Shown here: piece by piece, positions 56,634 through 64,000 of the stretch | How the letters are laid out: each line of letters begins with the position of its first letter | Position numbering within the stretch: position 1 is the stretch's first letter | Virus record (IMG/VR): IMGVR_UViG_3300042888_003185 | Span: 32,712-96,711 of that record | DNA length: 64,000 nucleotides | Reading direction: 5' to 3' (one strand) | Source: a virus | The notes under the pieces: generated by a model | Databases searched by the model: none | Seen by the model: the letters and a program-made list of their open reading frames with translations, nothing else | What the model was told of the DNA's origin: nothing | Made by a program: the position numbers and the translations under genes

Positions 56634-57260
56634 ATGAGCGCGTACGACTTAATTAACAAGCAGCTAAATGACGAAATGCAGAGCCTTGCGGAGCTTATTA
56701 AATCTGGCAAATACACGGAAAGAGACAGAAATCGACTAGCTTCAATAATGTATCCCAAACTAAAATACTTCATTTGGAAGTTTTTTAATGACCCAGATGA
56801 GACGGATGAGGTTTTACATAATACGCTATTTAAAATCTTTAAGGGACTTGCTTCATACAGCGATAGTTATAGGTTCACTACGTGGATCTATACTATCGCT
56901 AAAAACGAAGCCCTACTCCACCAACATAAGTTAAAAGTTCAATACGCAACCAGCATTGACAATTTAGCAAAACCTCTAAATTTACCAGACGAGTCAGTAA
57001 GTACTTTCGAAAAAGAGATTTACATGGACTCTCTCTACACCATGACTACTTCTGAATTAAACGGGCTCCCTGACTGTATTGAAAAATTTATCCTAATTGA
57101 CAAGGAATTACATCACATGCGAGGTAATGAAATTGCTGAGAAATATGCAATGAATCTAAATACAGTTAAAACCAAAATACGAAAAGCTCGTAAAATGTTA
57201 AAGGAAGCTGTTTTAACTAAAAATCCGGAAATGGTAGACCGATTAACTGAATACTTTTAA
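56634..57260 (+). CDS. ECF-like sigma factor, candidate late sigma (208 aa)
   Basis: The ATG at 56634 is preferred over a TTG one codon upstream. Region 2: 'RDRNRLASIMYPKLKYFIWKFFNDPDETDEVLHNTLFKIFKGLASYSDSYRFTTWIYTIAKNEAL' in outline, with the 'DETDEVLHNTLFKIF' core of region 2.2 and the 'FTTWIYTIAKN' segment of 2.4. Region 4: 'GNEIAEKYAMNLNTVKTKIRKARKMLKEAV', a helix-turn-helix for the -35 or co-factor contact. The protein would bind host RNA polymerase core and redirect it. The recurring RATAAATAAY element lacks an evident -35 partner, like T4 late promoters read by gp55. It is the only visible sigma in the window, so this pairing is a testable inference. Confidence 0.8.
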   Translation: MSAYDLINKQLNDEMQSLAELIKSGKYTERDRNRLASIMYPKLKYFIWKFFNDPDETDEVLHNTLFKIFKGLASYSDSYRFTTWIYTIAKNEALLHQHKLKVQYATSIDNLAKPLNLPDESVSTFEKEIYMDSLYTMTTSELNGLPDCIEKFILIDKELHHMRGNEIAEKYAMNLNTVKTKIRKARKMLKEAVLTKNPEMVDRLTEYF

Positions 57261-57262
57261 CT

Positions 57263-57769
57263 ATGAAACTATTAAACTTTATAAATCCAGTCATTGCCTT
57301 TAATTCGGCTAAGGACATTATCAAGGACCTTAATAATTATGTCTTTTATAGAAAGCAGATAAAGAAGATGGAAACTCAAAACTTTTTTAAGGATTTGAAT
57401 GCCAGAACTGACTTATTGAGACGTGTCTATTATGTTCTTAATCTTGAACCTGAAACTCTGTTAGCGACTGGTGATCTAGCTGATCTTGAGAAAAGTCGAG
57501 TATTTGAGTCAGTTTCTAAAATACAGGGTCGATTCGCCGATCATAATTTAGTTGAAATAATTAATGTGTCCTCTACTCGAATTAAAACAGATGAGTATTA
57601 CGCGTTCTTAATTCTAATTAAATACGATTCTAAATTCAAATTTTCAAATCTATTAAGAGTCCTAGGGTTTGCCCTAATCGCCTATTTCGGAATAACTTAC
57701 ATTGGCTATTTAGTTAATAACATCAGCCAAATACAAGAGTCGGCTCTTCAAATTATTAACGGAAAGTAA
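57263..57769 (+). CDS. Membrane-anchored protein with C-terminal TM segment (168 aa)
   Basis: The protein is unrecognised. The first ~130 residues are charged and mainly helical, then 'LLRVLGFALIAYFGITYIGYLV' (~residues 132-153) forms one transmembrane helix, with a short tail. The start is 2 bases after the sigma factor's stop. It could be an inner-membrane protein of late infection, but nothing in the sequence defines a role. Confidence 0.6.
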   Translation: MKLLNFINPVIAFNSAKDIIKDLNNYVFYRKQIKKMETQNFFKDLNARTDLLRRVYYVLNLEPETLLATGDLADLEKSRVFESVSKIQGRFADHNLVEIINVSSTRIKTDEYYAFLILIKYDSKFKFSNLLRVLGFALIAYFGITYIGYLVNNISQIQESALQIINGK

Positions 57770-57778
57770 ATAAATAAC
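57769..57778 (+). promoter_or_regulatory. Late-type promoter element AATAAATAAC
   Basis: AATAAATAAC overlaps the stop codon of the preceding gene by one base and is followed by TAAAAG; the ATG at 57796 lies 17 bases after it. Confidence 0.65.
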
Positions 57779-57795
57779 TAAAAGAAATAACTTTT

Positions 57796-58095
57796 ATGAA
57801 ATTCATTAAATTACATTTTGAGAAAATTGTACTTGGATTACTGTTAATCCTAATGGTACAACAGTGCAATAATTCAAGTAAAATTGCAAAAGTTGAAAAA
57901 CAGGAAAAGCTAATGAATCAAAGAATTGATTCAGTGTATACCTCAGATCTTAAGAAAATGATTGAGGTTGAAGGTTTAAAAGCGTCCAAACGTACACTAT
58001 ACGACTGGAATTCAGTTATTAGAACAACGGTTAGACCTGATGATCGTATGAACCAATACGATTTAGAAATAGAAAAAATCAGAAATTCTAAGTAA
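57796..58095 (+). CDS. Small N-terminally anchored protein (99 aa)
   Basis: A basic start, 'MKFIKLHFEKIV', is followed by a hydrophobic segment 'LGLLLILMVQQC' and a charged, helical remainder ('KVEKQEKLMNQRIDSVYTSDLKKMIEVEGLKASK'). One TM or signal anchor with a periplasmic coiled coil resembles the layout of inner-membrane spanins, but no lysis genes are recognised nearby. The Cys after 'VQQ' is not a convincing lipobox. First gene after a late-type promoter; the 4-TM gene starts at its stop. Confidence 0.6.
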   Translation: MKFIKLHFEKIVLGLLLILMVQQCNNSSKIAKVEKQEKLMNQRIDSVYTSDLKKMIEVEGLKASKRTLYDWNSVIRTTVRPDDRMNQYDLEIEKIRNSK

Positions 58096-58871
58096 TGTCA
58101 AGCAAAGCAACAAAAATCTTTATTATTGGGACGTTTGTTACTCTATACTTATTAGTATCAGTAATTTCAACAATCCACGTTATTGATTTCTTTAGTATGT
58201 CTAACCCACCATGGTTAGCAATTAGCCTAGCAATCGCATTTGAGGTAGGAGCAGCAGCTTCTCTTGCATCAATTATCACATTAGATAAGATGAATAAGGG
58301 AATTGTTTGGGCTCTTTTTATTCTATTAACTGCAATGCAGGCAATGGGAAATACCTATTACACATACGTTCACCTTAAGGATTTTCAAGGATGGATTGAA
58401 TTATTTGGCCTAGTTGAAGAAGAATTGATATACCAAAAACGAGTACTTTCAATTGTTAGTGGAGCAATTCTACCAATCGTTGCATTAGGCTTCATTAAAT
58501 CACTAGTTGACTACATTAAACCGGCTGATACCGTAAATGATACCGTAAATGATATAGTAGGTGATCCTGTAAATCCACAAATTACTGACGCTGTTACTCA
58601 AGCAATTGAGATACCATCGGATGATCTGTTTGAGGATTTGGAAAAAATTGAGACTTTTCCTGCTAGCGAGCAAGAAGTATACGAAACCGAACCGGTTGTA
58701 ATTGAAGAAGACGTGATCACGGATGAAGTAGAGATTTCTCCAAGTCAAATTGAAGAAATTCCAACTGAAACACAGGTAGATAATAAAGATATACAAATGT
58801 CAATCGATGATAAAATAGCCAGAGGCCTTACTTCACACAAAAGTGGAATATTATTTAGCGACGTTATTTAA
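58095..58871 (+). CDS. Four-TM membrane protein with acidic C-terminal tail (258 aa)
   Basis: Four hydrophobic helices are visible at residues ~6-28, 37-58, 67-86 and 115-140 ('IFIIGTFVTLYLLVSVIST', 'WLAISLAIAFEVGAAASLAS', 'VWALFILLTAMQAMG', 'VLSIVSGAILPIVALGFI'). The last ~110 residues are strongly acidic and probably disordered. It starts at the last base of the preceding stop codon. Holin-like topology is possible, but the length and the tail are unusual for a holin, so I leave the role open. Confidence 0.65.
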   Translation: MSSKATKIFIIGTFVTLYLLVSVISTIHVIDFFSMSNPPWLAISLAIAFEVGAAASLASIITLDKMNKGIVWALFILLTAMQAMGNTYYTYVHLKDFQGWIELFGLVEEELIYQKRVLSIVSGAILPIVALGFIKSLVDYIKPADTVNDTVNDIVGDPVNPQITDAVTQAIEIPSDDLFEDLEKIETFPASEQEVYETEPVVIEEDVITDEVEISPSQIEEIPTETQVDNKDIQMSIDDKIARGLTSHKSGILFSDVI

Positions 58872-58886
58872 AAAAGTCAACCATGA

Positions 58887-59585
58887 ATGTCATACATTAA
58901 ATTTCAAGACGATCCGATTGCCCAAAGATTTAACAATTCATTTGCTAATCTATGCGCGGGCGATCCTACTAAAAAGGTTTTAAAATTACTAGATCGTTGT
59001 TTTAAGATTTTTAACAATGGAAAATCTGAAGCAAGTTTTTGTGATTTAGAGAAATTTCTATATCCAGTAGACGGAAGTCAATCTATTGATTTTGAAGTAT
59101 GTGGAGGAAACCCTGGCGAAACTTTAGTGATCTATGATAATTCACTAGATTCAATAATTCCAACTTACCAAGCAAACGTAACTACTCCCACTAATTATCC
59201 AGCTGTATCAAATCCATTAGAATACTTTACAGCAATTCCAGCAGGAACTTCTTCAAGCCCAGCGTATTATCTACTACAGAATGACAGAAATTACGCACGT
59301 GGCTGTATCTTGTACATCGACTATCCGAGTCTTGATAAAAACGGTGAGGCCATTGTGCCAGCCGCTCTATCTTGCGATATAATTATTACGGACTACACAG
59401 GTTCGTCTATTTCATATCCAATTTCACAGTTCTTTTCACAGTTCAGTAATCCTGAGACTCTTAACGCAACTAAGCTGATAAATAAGATAGAGATACATAA
59501 TCCAAATCTAGACTTTAGTATTAAGGTTAAAGGCTTGGTAGTATATGTAAAAAGCAACACTGATCCAAACAATTGTGCTTGCTAA
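58887..59585 (+). CDS. Virion-type protein of unknown function (232 aa)
   Basis: The protein is unrecognised. It has a helical N-terminal ~45 residues ('DPIAQRFNNSFANLCAGDPTKKVLKLLDRCFKIF'), then a beta-rich region with many Pro, Ser and Thr residues and a Cys-rich end ('NTDPNNCAC'). It begins 15 bases after the 4-TM gene. With the next two small genes it forms a group whose compositions fit head, neck or tail proteins. Confidence 0.6.
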   Translation: MSYIKFQDDPIAQRFNNSFANLCAGDPTKKVLKLLDRCFKIFNNGKSEASFCDLEKFLYPVDGSQSIDFEVCGGNPGETLVIYDNSLDSIIPTYQANVTTPTNYPAVSNPLEYFTAIPAGTSSSPAYYLLQNDRNYARGCILYIDYPSLDKNGEAIVPAALSCDIIITDYTGSSISYPISQFFSQFSNPETLNATKLINKIEIHNPNLDFSIKVKGLVVYVKSNTDPNNCAC

Positions 59586-59600
59586 AAATACTAAAATGAA

Positions 59601-59930
59601 ATGAACAATATTGTTGCAAAACTTGTAAAAAAACACGGAACCGCTAATAACAGTACAAATTACACGCCGGTCTTTACTACTCAAAGTACTAGAGATACTG
59701 CGTCCGATGCAACTACTGGAGTAGGTTACTTTACTGATACATGGTTCGGAGTTCACAATCCTCAAACTACTGCACAAACTGTTACGGTATGGACCGTTGA
59801 CCAAGGAATTGGAGGATCTGGCGTAGACGTACGAATTCTCCCAGGAGAAACTTTCTATGCAACTCTTTCTAAATTAACAGTATCTGCTGACATGGTTCTA
59901 TTAGGTATACCAACAACATTTAGTAGATAA
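59601..59930 (+). CDS. Small beta-rich virion-type protein (109 aa)
   Basis: The protein is unrecognised. It is Thr/Val/Gly-rich, with 'GVGYFTDTWFGVHNPQTTAQTVTVWTVDQG' and 'VDVRILPGETFYATLSKLTV'; this is the strand pattern of a small jelly-roll or Ig-like decoration protein. Its stop codon overlaps the next start by one base (TAATG). Confidence 0.6.
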   Translation: MNNIVAKLVKKHGTANNSTNYTPVFTTQSTRDTASDATTGVGYFTDTWFGVHNPQTTAQTVTVWTVDQGIGGSGVDVRILPGETFYATLSKLTVSADMVLLGIPTTFSR

Positions 59931-60382
59931 TGACGCCAATCTTAACATTCGGTCAGAGACAGCAAGCAATGAGAGGTCTTCCTTTTTATGGGAAGGGCGA
60001 TTTTAATTTTGTTGCATCAAGAAGCGGTTTCTCAAACGGTATTGCAATTAGTATTTTACCGTTATCCGATTTGTCTAGACCTCAACAGGTTGAAGTAGAC
60101 GACTTTGTCCAAGATGTTAAGGCTTTAAATCAAGCATTCAAAAAGGGTTCTAGATTAACTGGAGTTAAGGTTAACTCTACTTTTAAAAACAAGAAACATG
60201 AACCTGAAAATATTATCGGAAAGTTTGAAGCTTTCAAAATTGATAAAAAGCACAAAACCATCAGAGCTTTCATTAGGGATCCAAAAACAATGGAAGTAAT
60301 TGAAGTTTATCCTGAAACTTTAAATAGACTTAATGAGTCTAAATCGTATCTTGCGAAAACCTTCCTAGATTTCGTGATATAA
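59930..60382 (+). CDS. Unknown protein, possibly virion or assembly (150 aa)
   Basis: The protein is unrecognised: an alpha/beta, basic protein with 'PLSDLSRPQQVEVDDFVQDVKALNQAFKKGSRLTGVKVNSTFKNKK' as its central part. It is coupled to the previous gene by a one-base overlap, and 20 bases precede the next gene. Confidence 0.6.
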   Translation: MTPILTFGQRQQAMRGLPFYGKGDFNFVASRSGFSNGIAISILPLSDLSRPQQVEVDDFVQDVKALNQAFKKGSRLTGVKVNSTFKNKKHEPENIIGKFEAFKIDKKHKTIRAFIRDPKTMEVIEVYPETLNRLNESKSYLAKTFLDFVI

Positions 60383-60402
60383 TTCTAAAAAACTGTTTAT
60401 TT

Positions 60403-61431
60403 ATGGGCAACGAACAAGACCGTCCGCTTAATCAAGAGGATGAAGTTCAAGCATTCCTTGAATCTGAGGACGCTAAATACGGCAAGAACTCTAATAACTC
60501 CAATAAATCAATTGAATCTGAAAAACCAGTCACTAGTTTAGGCCAAGCTATCTCAGCCGGACCAATTCAATCGACCATTTCTGGCGCAAATGATAACTTT
60601 TGGAAAAACATTCCATTAGAAAATTTACCGTCACGTGGACTATTCTACGCTAAAGGCTCTGAGTTAACGGTTAGAGCAGCGACTGTTTCTGAGATTCGAC
60701 ACTGGTCGACTATCGACGATAGCGATGTCTTAGACATAGACGACAAACTAAATTTTATAATTGAGAAATGTACACGTTTTAAAGTAAACGGCGGACAATC
60801 CTGGTTAACTTGGAGAGATATTTCAGAAGTCGACCGATTGTACATCATCTTTGTAATTCACGAAATAACTTTTCCAGAAGGACAAAATGAGCTATTTACT
60901 AAAATTGCGTGTACTCAAACTTGCTCAGAAGACGGTGCTTGGAGCGATGACGTTAAGGTCAGAAGCAACATGTTACAACTATTCGATCTTCCTGAAGAAG
61001 TTGAGGTTTGGTATTCTGACGAATATCGATGCTTTGAAGTAGTTTCCCAGAAGTTAAATGAGACGTTTTACCTGTACATGCCGACTCTCGGTGTAATTGA
61101 AAGACTTCGTAAACGAATAGCTGAGTCTAAATTAACTGGTCGCCAAATTGATAAATCTTTTATTAAAATTGCACCATACCTTATTCAAGACTGGTCAAAG
61201 TTTGGACAGGAACAATATTCATCTATTCAATCTGAATCATTTTCCTGGAACCTAAATAAATTTACATTTATTACAAAGTTCTCAGAAATGATGCAAGCTT
61301 CACGAGATAATTCAATCGGAACAATTTGTCCTAAATGTGGGTCAAAATTATCCAGTTCAATTTTTTCGTCAGACAGCTTCACGATCAAAGATCTTTTCCT
61401 TATTTCAGGTAGACTTAATGAACTTATTTGA
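60403..61431 (+). CDS. Baseplate hub/assembly-type protein with zinc ribbon (342 aa)
   Basis: The first ~70 residues are low-complexity (Asn, Ser, Glu). A conserved core begins 'NFWKNIPLENLPSRGLFYAKGSELTVRAATVSEIRHWSTIDD', matching the 'LPSrG.fY..g..i.vR..tv.E' start of proteins annotated as T4 gp26-like baseplate hub factors in large phages. A C-terminal 'CPKCGSKL' (near residue 310) and upstream Cys residues suggest a zinc site. Its last 14 bases overlap the next small gene in another frame. The gp26-like assignment is moderate. Confidence 0.55.
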   Translation: MGNEQDRPLNQEDEVQAFLESEDAKYGKNSNNSNKSIESEKPVTSLGQAISAGPIQSTISGANDNFWKNIPLENLPSRGLFYAKGSELTVRAATVSEIRHWSTIDDSDVLDIDDKLNFIIEKCTRFKVNGGQSWLTWRDISEVDRLYIIFVIHEITFPEGQNELFTKIACTQTCSEDGAWSDDVKVRSNMLQLFDLPEEVEVWYSDEYRCFEVVSQKLNETFYLYMPTLGVIERLRKRIAESKLTGRQIDKSFIKIAPYLIQDWSKFGQEQYSSIQSESFSWNLNKFTFITKFSEMMQASRDNSIGTICPKCGSKLSSSIFSSDSFTIKDLFLISGRLNELI

Positions 61432-61588
61432 GACAAACCGTCTCTTGGCCGTGAAGCTGAATCAATCGATAACCGAACTGTACACTCTACCGTTCTATGA
61501 GTATTTAAGTTACGTTAAATTTCTAGTAGACGAGTCTGGAGAATCTGTTCAAGAAACATTTGAAATTCAAACAGGACTTGAGGACTAA
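61418..61588 (+). CDS. Small hub/assembly-type protein overlapping upstream gene (56 aa)
   Basis: I choose the ATG at 61418 ('MNLFETNRLLAVKLNQSITELYTLPFYEYLSYVKFL'). A longer frame from 61337 exists but would run far inside the preceding gene. The protein is helical and acidic at its end. The start overlaps the preceding gene's last 14 bases in the +1 frame, with AGG ~10 bases upstream as a weak ribosome site. Such overlapped pairs occur among tail-assembly chaperones. Confidence 0.55.
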   Translation: MNLFETNRLLAVKLNQSITELYTLPFYEYLSYVKFLVDESGESVQETFEIQTGLED

Positions 61589-61611
61589 TCGACTCAAGTC
61601 CTTCTTTTTTT
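61573..61611 (+). terminator. Rho-independent terminator
   Basis: The stem AGGACTTGAG / CTCAAGTCCT has a 10-base loop that contains the stop codon of the 56-residue gene, followed by TCTTTTTTTT. It is 1 base from the next late-type promoter, so transcription is cleanly separated here. Confidence 0.85.
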
Positions 61612-61621
61612 AATAAATAAC
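61612..61621 (+). promoter_or_regulatory. Late-type promoter element AATAAATAAC
   Basis: AATAAATAAC with TAAAAAG after it, 15 bases before the ATG at 61637 and directly after a terminator. This is the best-isolated copy of the element. Confidence 0.7.
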
Positions 61622-61636
61622 TAAAAAGATTACACA

Positions 61637-62764
61637 ATGACTAACCTAGAAAACTCTTCTGCCTTTGAAACTGATCAAGAGTCAGTTCTTCTTGCTGCAT
61701 TAGATAGAGTTTTCAGTAAAAAAGCTCCAACTGGCGACGCGATACTCGAAGGTGAACTCTTAAAGAATGTAAATACTCAAGCGACTACTTCAGTTAGATC
61801 AGTTCCAATTGAAACTCCTTCGCCCACAGTTGATGGAGTTGACTTAAACCCAGTAGATTTAGATAAACCAGTAGTTATTGAACTTAAGCCTATTGAGGTA
61901 CTTGTAAAACCAACTGACGCTACTTCTGGAAAAGTCACAACTGCTGAGATTGAGAAAAGCCAATTACAATTAGCTCCAGCTAATACAACTACTGTTAATA
62001 ATACGTCAATTTCTAATTCTTTACCTAGTCAATTAGCAGCAGCTGCCTCAAATTCGTCAGTGAATTCATCTAATATATTAGTAGACTCCAGTAAAAATGT
62101 AATGGAGTCAATACAGTCGTTAACTAAAAATTTGAGCAAGACCGACTCGATCAACTCAATCGTTAACAATTCAGCTCTTATTGAATCGCTTAGATCATTA
62201 GCTAACGGGTCGAAGGATGCCGATGCAATTAACTTATTAACTAAAGACTCACTAACGAAGGTAACCTCTAATTCTGAAAAATCAAAGGCCGAGTCTTCTA
62301 ATTTATCTACATTAGAGAGTTCAATACTCTCGACGCTTACCGGAAAGTCTGACTCGACTAATACTAAAACCGATGAGGTTACGAATAACTTAACTCAAGT
62401 AAAAAGTTCAAAATTAGTTGAGTCGTCAAATGTTAAAAAAATGCTAGCTCCAGATAAAACGTTAGAAAAAAGCGTAACTAGCTTATCTAAATCTTTACCG
62501 GACGCAGTTAATAACTTAAGTAACTCAGTAACTTCAATTTCGCCGCAAACCAGCTCGTCAACCTCAGTTATGAATGAAGGGGCAAAGATTGATCAACGTA
62601 ACCAAACTACGATTAATAGTCCTACTTCTGGAAATATGAATAAGGCTGAGTCTGCTGACTCTAAGCCAGTAGCTATTGCTCCAGGCATAAACAATGACTA
62701 TTACTTACAGGCAATATACTCGGCACTAATGTCTGGAAAAATAAAAGTAACCTTAGGATACTAA
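61637..62764 (+). CDS. Ser/Asn/Thr-rich low-complexity protein (375 aa)
   Basis: The protein is unrecognised. Short helical N-terminus ('ESVLLAALDRVFSKKAP'), then ~280 residues of Ser-, Asn-, Thr- and Lys-rich, probably disordered sequence ('SNSLPSQLAAAASNSSVNSSN'), ending with a compact 'INNDYYLQAIYSALMSGKIKVTLGY'. The layout fits a scaffold or internal virion protein with a C-terminal binding peptide. It follows a strong terminator/promoter pair. Confidence 0.6.
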   Translation: MTNLENSSAFETDQESVLLAALDRVFSKKAPTGDAILEGELLKNVNTQATTSVRSVPIETPSPTVDGVDLNPVDLDKPVVIELKPIEVLVKPTDATSGKVTTAEIEKSQLQLAPANTTTVNNTSISNSLPSQLAAAASNSSVNSSNILVDSSKNVMESIQSLTKNLSKTDSINSIVNNSALIESLRSLANGSKDADAINLLTKDSLTKVTSNSEKSKAESSNLSTLESSILSTLTGKSDSTNTKTDEVTNNLTQVKSSKLVESSNVKKMLAPDKTLEKSVTSLSKSLPDAVNNLSNSVTSISPQTSSSTSVMNEGAKIDQRNQTTINSPTSGNMNKAESADSKPVAIAPGINNDYYLQAIYSALMSGKIKVTLGY

Positions 62765-62768
62765 TAAC

Positions 62769-62996
62769 ATGAAGCACTTTAAAGAAATTAAGCAAATCAT
62801 ATCAGAATACGACCGAATCAATGCAGGTTTATCTGAACTTGAAAAAATGACAAATCTTCTTCAGCTTAGAAAAACTGAGTTGGAGCATGCACTAAATTCA
62901 AATAAGGAAAAGGAGAAGACTCTAATAGATAAAATAGTAAAGGAAACAGGCGAACAGCCTGATTACTACAAAATTATGCAAGAATTAAATGTTTAA
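62769..62996 (+). CDS. Small coiled-coil protein (75 aa)
   Basis: The protein is unrecognised, almost wholly helical and charged, with heptad-like Leu spacing in 'LSELEKMTNLLQLRKTELEHALNSNKEKEKTLIDKIV'. It starts 4 bases after the preceding stop and overlaps the next gene's start by 8 bases. Confidence 0.6.
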   Translation: MKHFKEIKQIISEYDRINAGLSELEKMTNLLQLRKTELEHALNSNKEKEKTLIDKIVKETGEQPDYYKIMQELNV

Positions 62997-63618
62997 ATCC
63001 CTTCTTAAACTAGACATTAAAACTCTATTGCTTATCGCATTAGTGATTATAATAGTCTTAATGAGATCGTGTGACGGTTCAGGAAAAAACCCCGGAGAAA
63101 TCATCAATATTGATGGTAAGAAATACGAAGTATTAAAACACACAATTGATACGGTAATTGTACCTCATGATACTATTGTATACCGAAAGGGTAAAGATAT
63201 TTACCATGAAGTCCCAGTGTATCAAGTAGTGCCAATTGATGTAGACACACTCGCTATACTTAAGGATTTTTATGCAAAGCACGTTTACATCGATACTCTA
63301 AAATTAGCCGATTCACTAGGATACATTGTAGTAAATGATACAATCTCTGAGAATTCTCTTCTCGGTAGACTTTGGACCGCTCAAGTAAATAAAACAACGA
63401 TCAAGGAACAAATAATCGTTAAGGAACTTCCTAAAAACCAAGTTTACATTGGAGTAGTTGGAGGATTTGACAAGGTAAATATCGTTAATTTTGCAGGCCC
63501 TTCTCTATTATTAAAAACCAAAACCGACAAGATTTATAGTGTCGGAGTCGGTTATGCTGGAAGCGGAGCAGTTTCAATCCAAGGAGGAATCTACTGGAAA
63601 ATTAAATTAAAGAAATAA
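62989..63618 (+). CDS. Membrane-anchored protein, periplasmic type (209 aa)
   Basis: The hydrophobic segment 'LLLIALVIIIVLMRSC' at residues ~13-28 acts as a signal anchor. It is followed by ~90 residues with Val/Asp/Tyr strands ('IDTVIVPHDTIVYRKGKDIYHEVPVYQVVP') and a C-terminal beta region ending 'YSVGVGYAGSGAVSIQGGIYWKIKLKK', like a small outer-membrane or periplasmic beta domain. Similar anchored proteins are common in Bacteroidota phages; role unknown. Confidence 0.6.
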   Translation: MFKSLLKLDIKTLLLIALVIIIVLMRSCDGSGKNPGEIINIDGKKYEVLKHTIDTVIVPHDTIVYRKGKDIYHEVPVYQVVPIDVDTLAILKDFYAKHVYIDTLKLADSLGYIVVNDTISENSLLGRLWTAQVNKTTIKEQIIVKELPKNQVYIGVVGGFDKVNIVNFAGPSLLLKTKTDKIYSVGVGYAGSGAVSIQGGIYWKIKLKK

Positions 63619-63628
63619 TTAAATACGC

Positions 63629-64000
63629 ATGACATCAAGGTTTGTAACTCTATCTGACTATTGTATATTGGAGTACATGTTGACTCCAGCGGGCGATCCT
63701 GCACCAGAGATAATTAATACGAACTATTATTTTCTCGAAAATGCTCATGTTGATCTGTTTCAGATTTACAATACTGATGCCTATGCAGCAACGACTAAAA
63801 ACTCAAGAGGATTAAGTGTAGTACCGGTTGGAGGATCTAAGCTGATTAGAGTTGACTTAACTGATATTCCAATTTATACTGCATACGATCCAGCAATAAG
63901 TGAAACTGAATTATCTAATAGCTATAGTAATGCTCTAGTCATGGACACTATGCGATTCCATTTTGCATCAGGGTTCAATTTTACAGAAGTTGAAAATATT
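63629..64000 (+). CDS. Partial virion-type protein, runs off the window end
   Basis: ATG at 63629 follows 10 bases after the previous stop and stays open through 124 codons to the end. The visible part starts 'MTSRFVTLSDYCILEYML' and is beta-rich with many Tyr, Asn and Thr residues, as in the structural proteins at the start of the window. No family is recognised. Confidence 0.65.
   Translation, partial: MTSRFVTLSDYCILEYMLTPAGDPAPEIINTNYYFLENAHVDLFQIYNTDAYAATTKNSRGLSVVPVGGSKLIRVDLTDIPIYTAYDPAISETELSNSYSNALVMDTMRFHFASGFNFTEVENI

Overview
This window looks like the virion-structure and packaging part of a large, AT-rich, T4-like contractile-tailed phage. The anchor is a complete T4 gp17-type large terminase (53661-55619). 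It sits with a candidate small terminase, a gp6-like baseplate wedge protein, gp15-like and gp19-like tail proteins, a PhoH-family ATPase and an ECF-like sigma factor. Starts are preceded by A/T-rich leaders with almost no Shine-Dalgarno sequence, and the tmRNA tag begins with Gly. Both features suggest a Bacteroidota host, but the host is an inference.

Layout. Positions 1-15034 hold four very large virion proteins, probably tail, baseplate or fibre, one of which carries a DUF5122 (delta-60) beta-propeller. Positions 15031-24961 hold an opposing unknown gene, more structural proteins, an amidoligase-like enzyme fused to a beta-helix-like tail, a fibre with mucin-like Thr blocks, and a GT-A-like glycosyltransferase. 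Positions 24969-38797 hold two collagen-like fibre proteins. The first has 3733 residues and is almost entirely proline-free Gly-X-Y repeats; the second has 870 residues and mixes Gly-Thr-Ser with Gly-Pro-Thr repeats. Positions 39107-46001 hold a set of modification enzymes: a prolyl-4-hydroxylase-like 2OG-Fe(II) oxygenase, a fused GT4/GT-A/FkbM methyltransferase, a MycE-like sugar O-methyltransferase, and a methyltransferase fused to a C-terminal domain like the TibC/BAHT protein O-heptosyltransferases. Positions 46012-50423 hold gp19-like and gp15-like tail proteins and two LamG-type paralogues, with a previously unlisted 31-residue zinc-ribbon microprotein between them. Positions 50518-50884 encode a complete tmRNA on the minus strand. 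Positions 50981-64000 hold baseplate, terminase, PhoH, sigma factor, membrane and further structural genes, and the last gene runs off the end.

Two system-level ideas stand out. First, fibre genes and hydroxylation, glycosylation, methylation and ligation enzymes are interleaved. This suggests a phage-encoded pathway that decorates giant collagen-like or mucin-like virion fibres. Second, the element RATAAATAAY recurs ten times, on both strands, only upstream of apparent transcription units. It resembles the T4 late promoter TATAAATA, and the sigma factor encoded at 56634 is a natural candidate to read it.

All family assignments come from reading motifs by eye; no database search was run.
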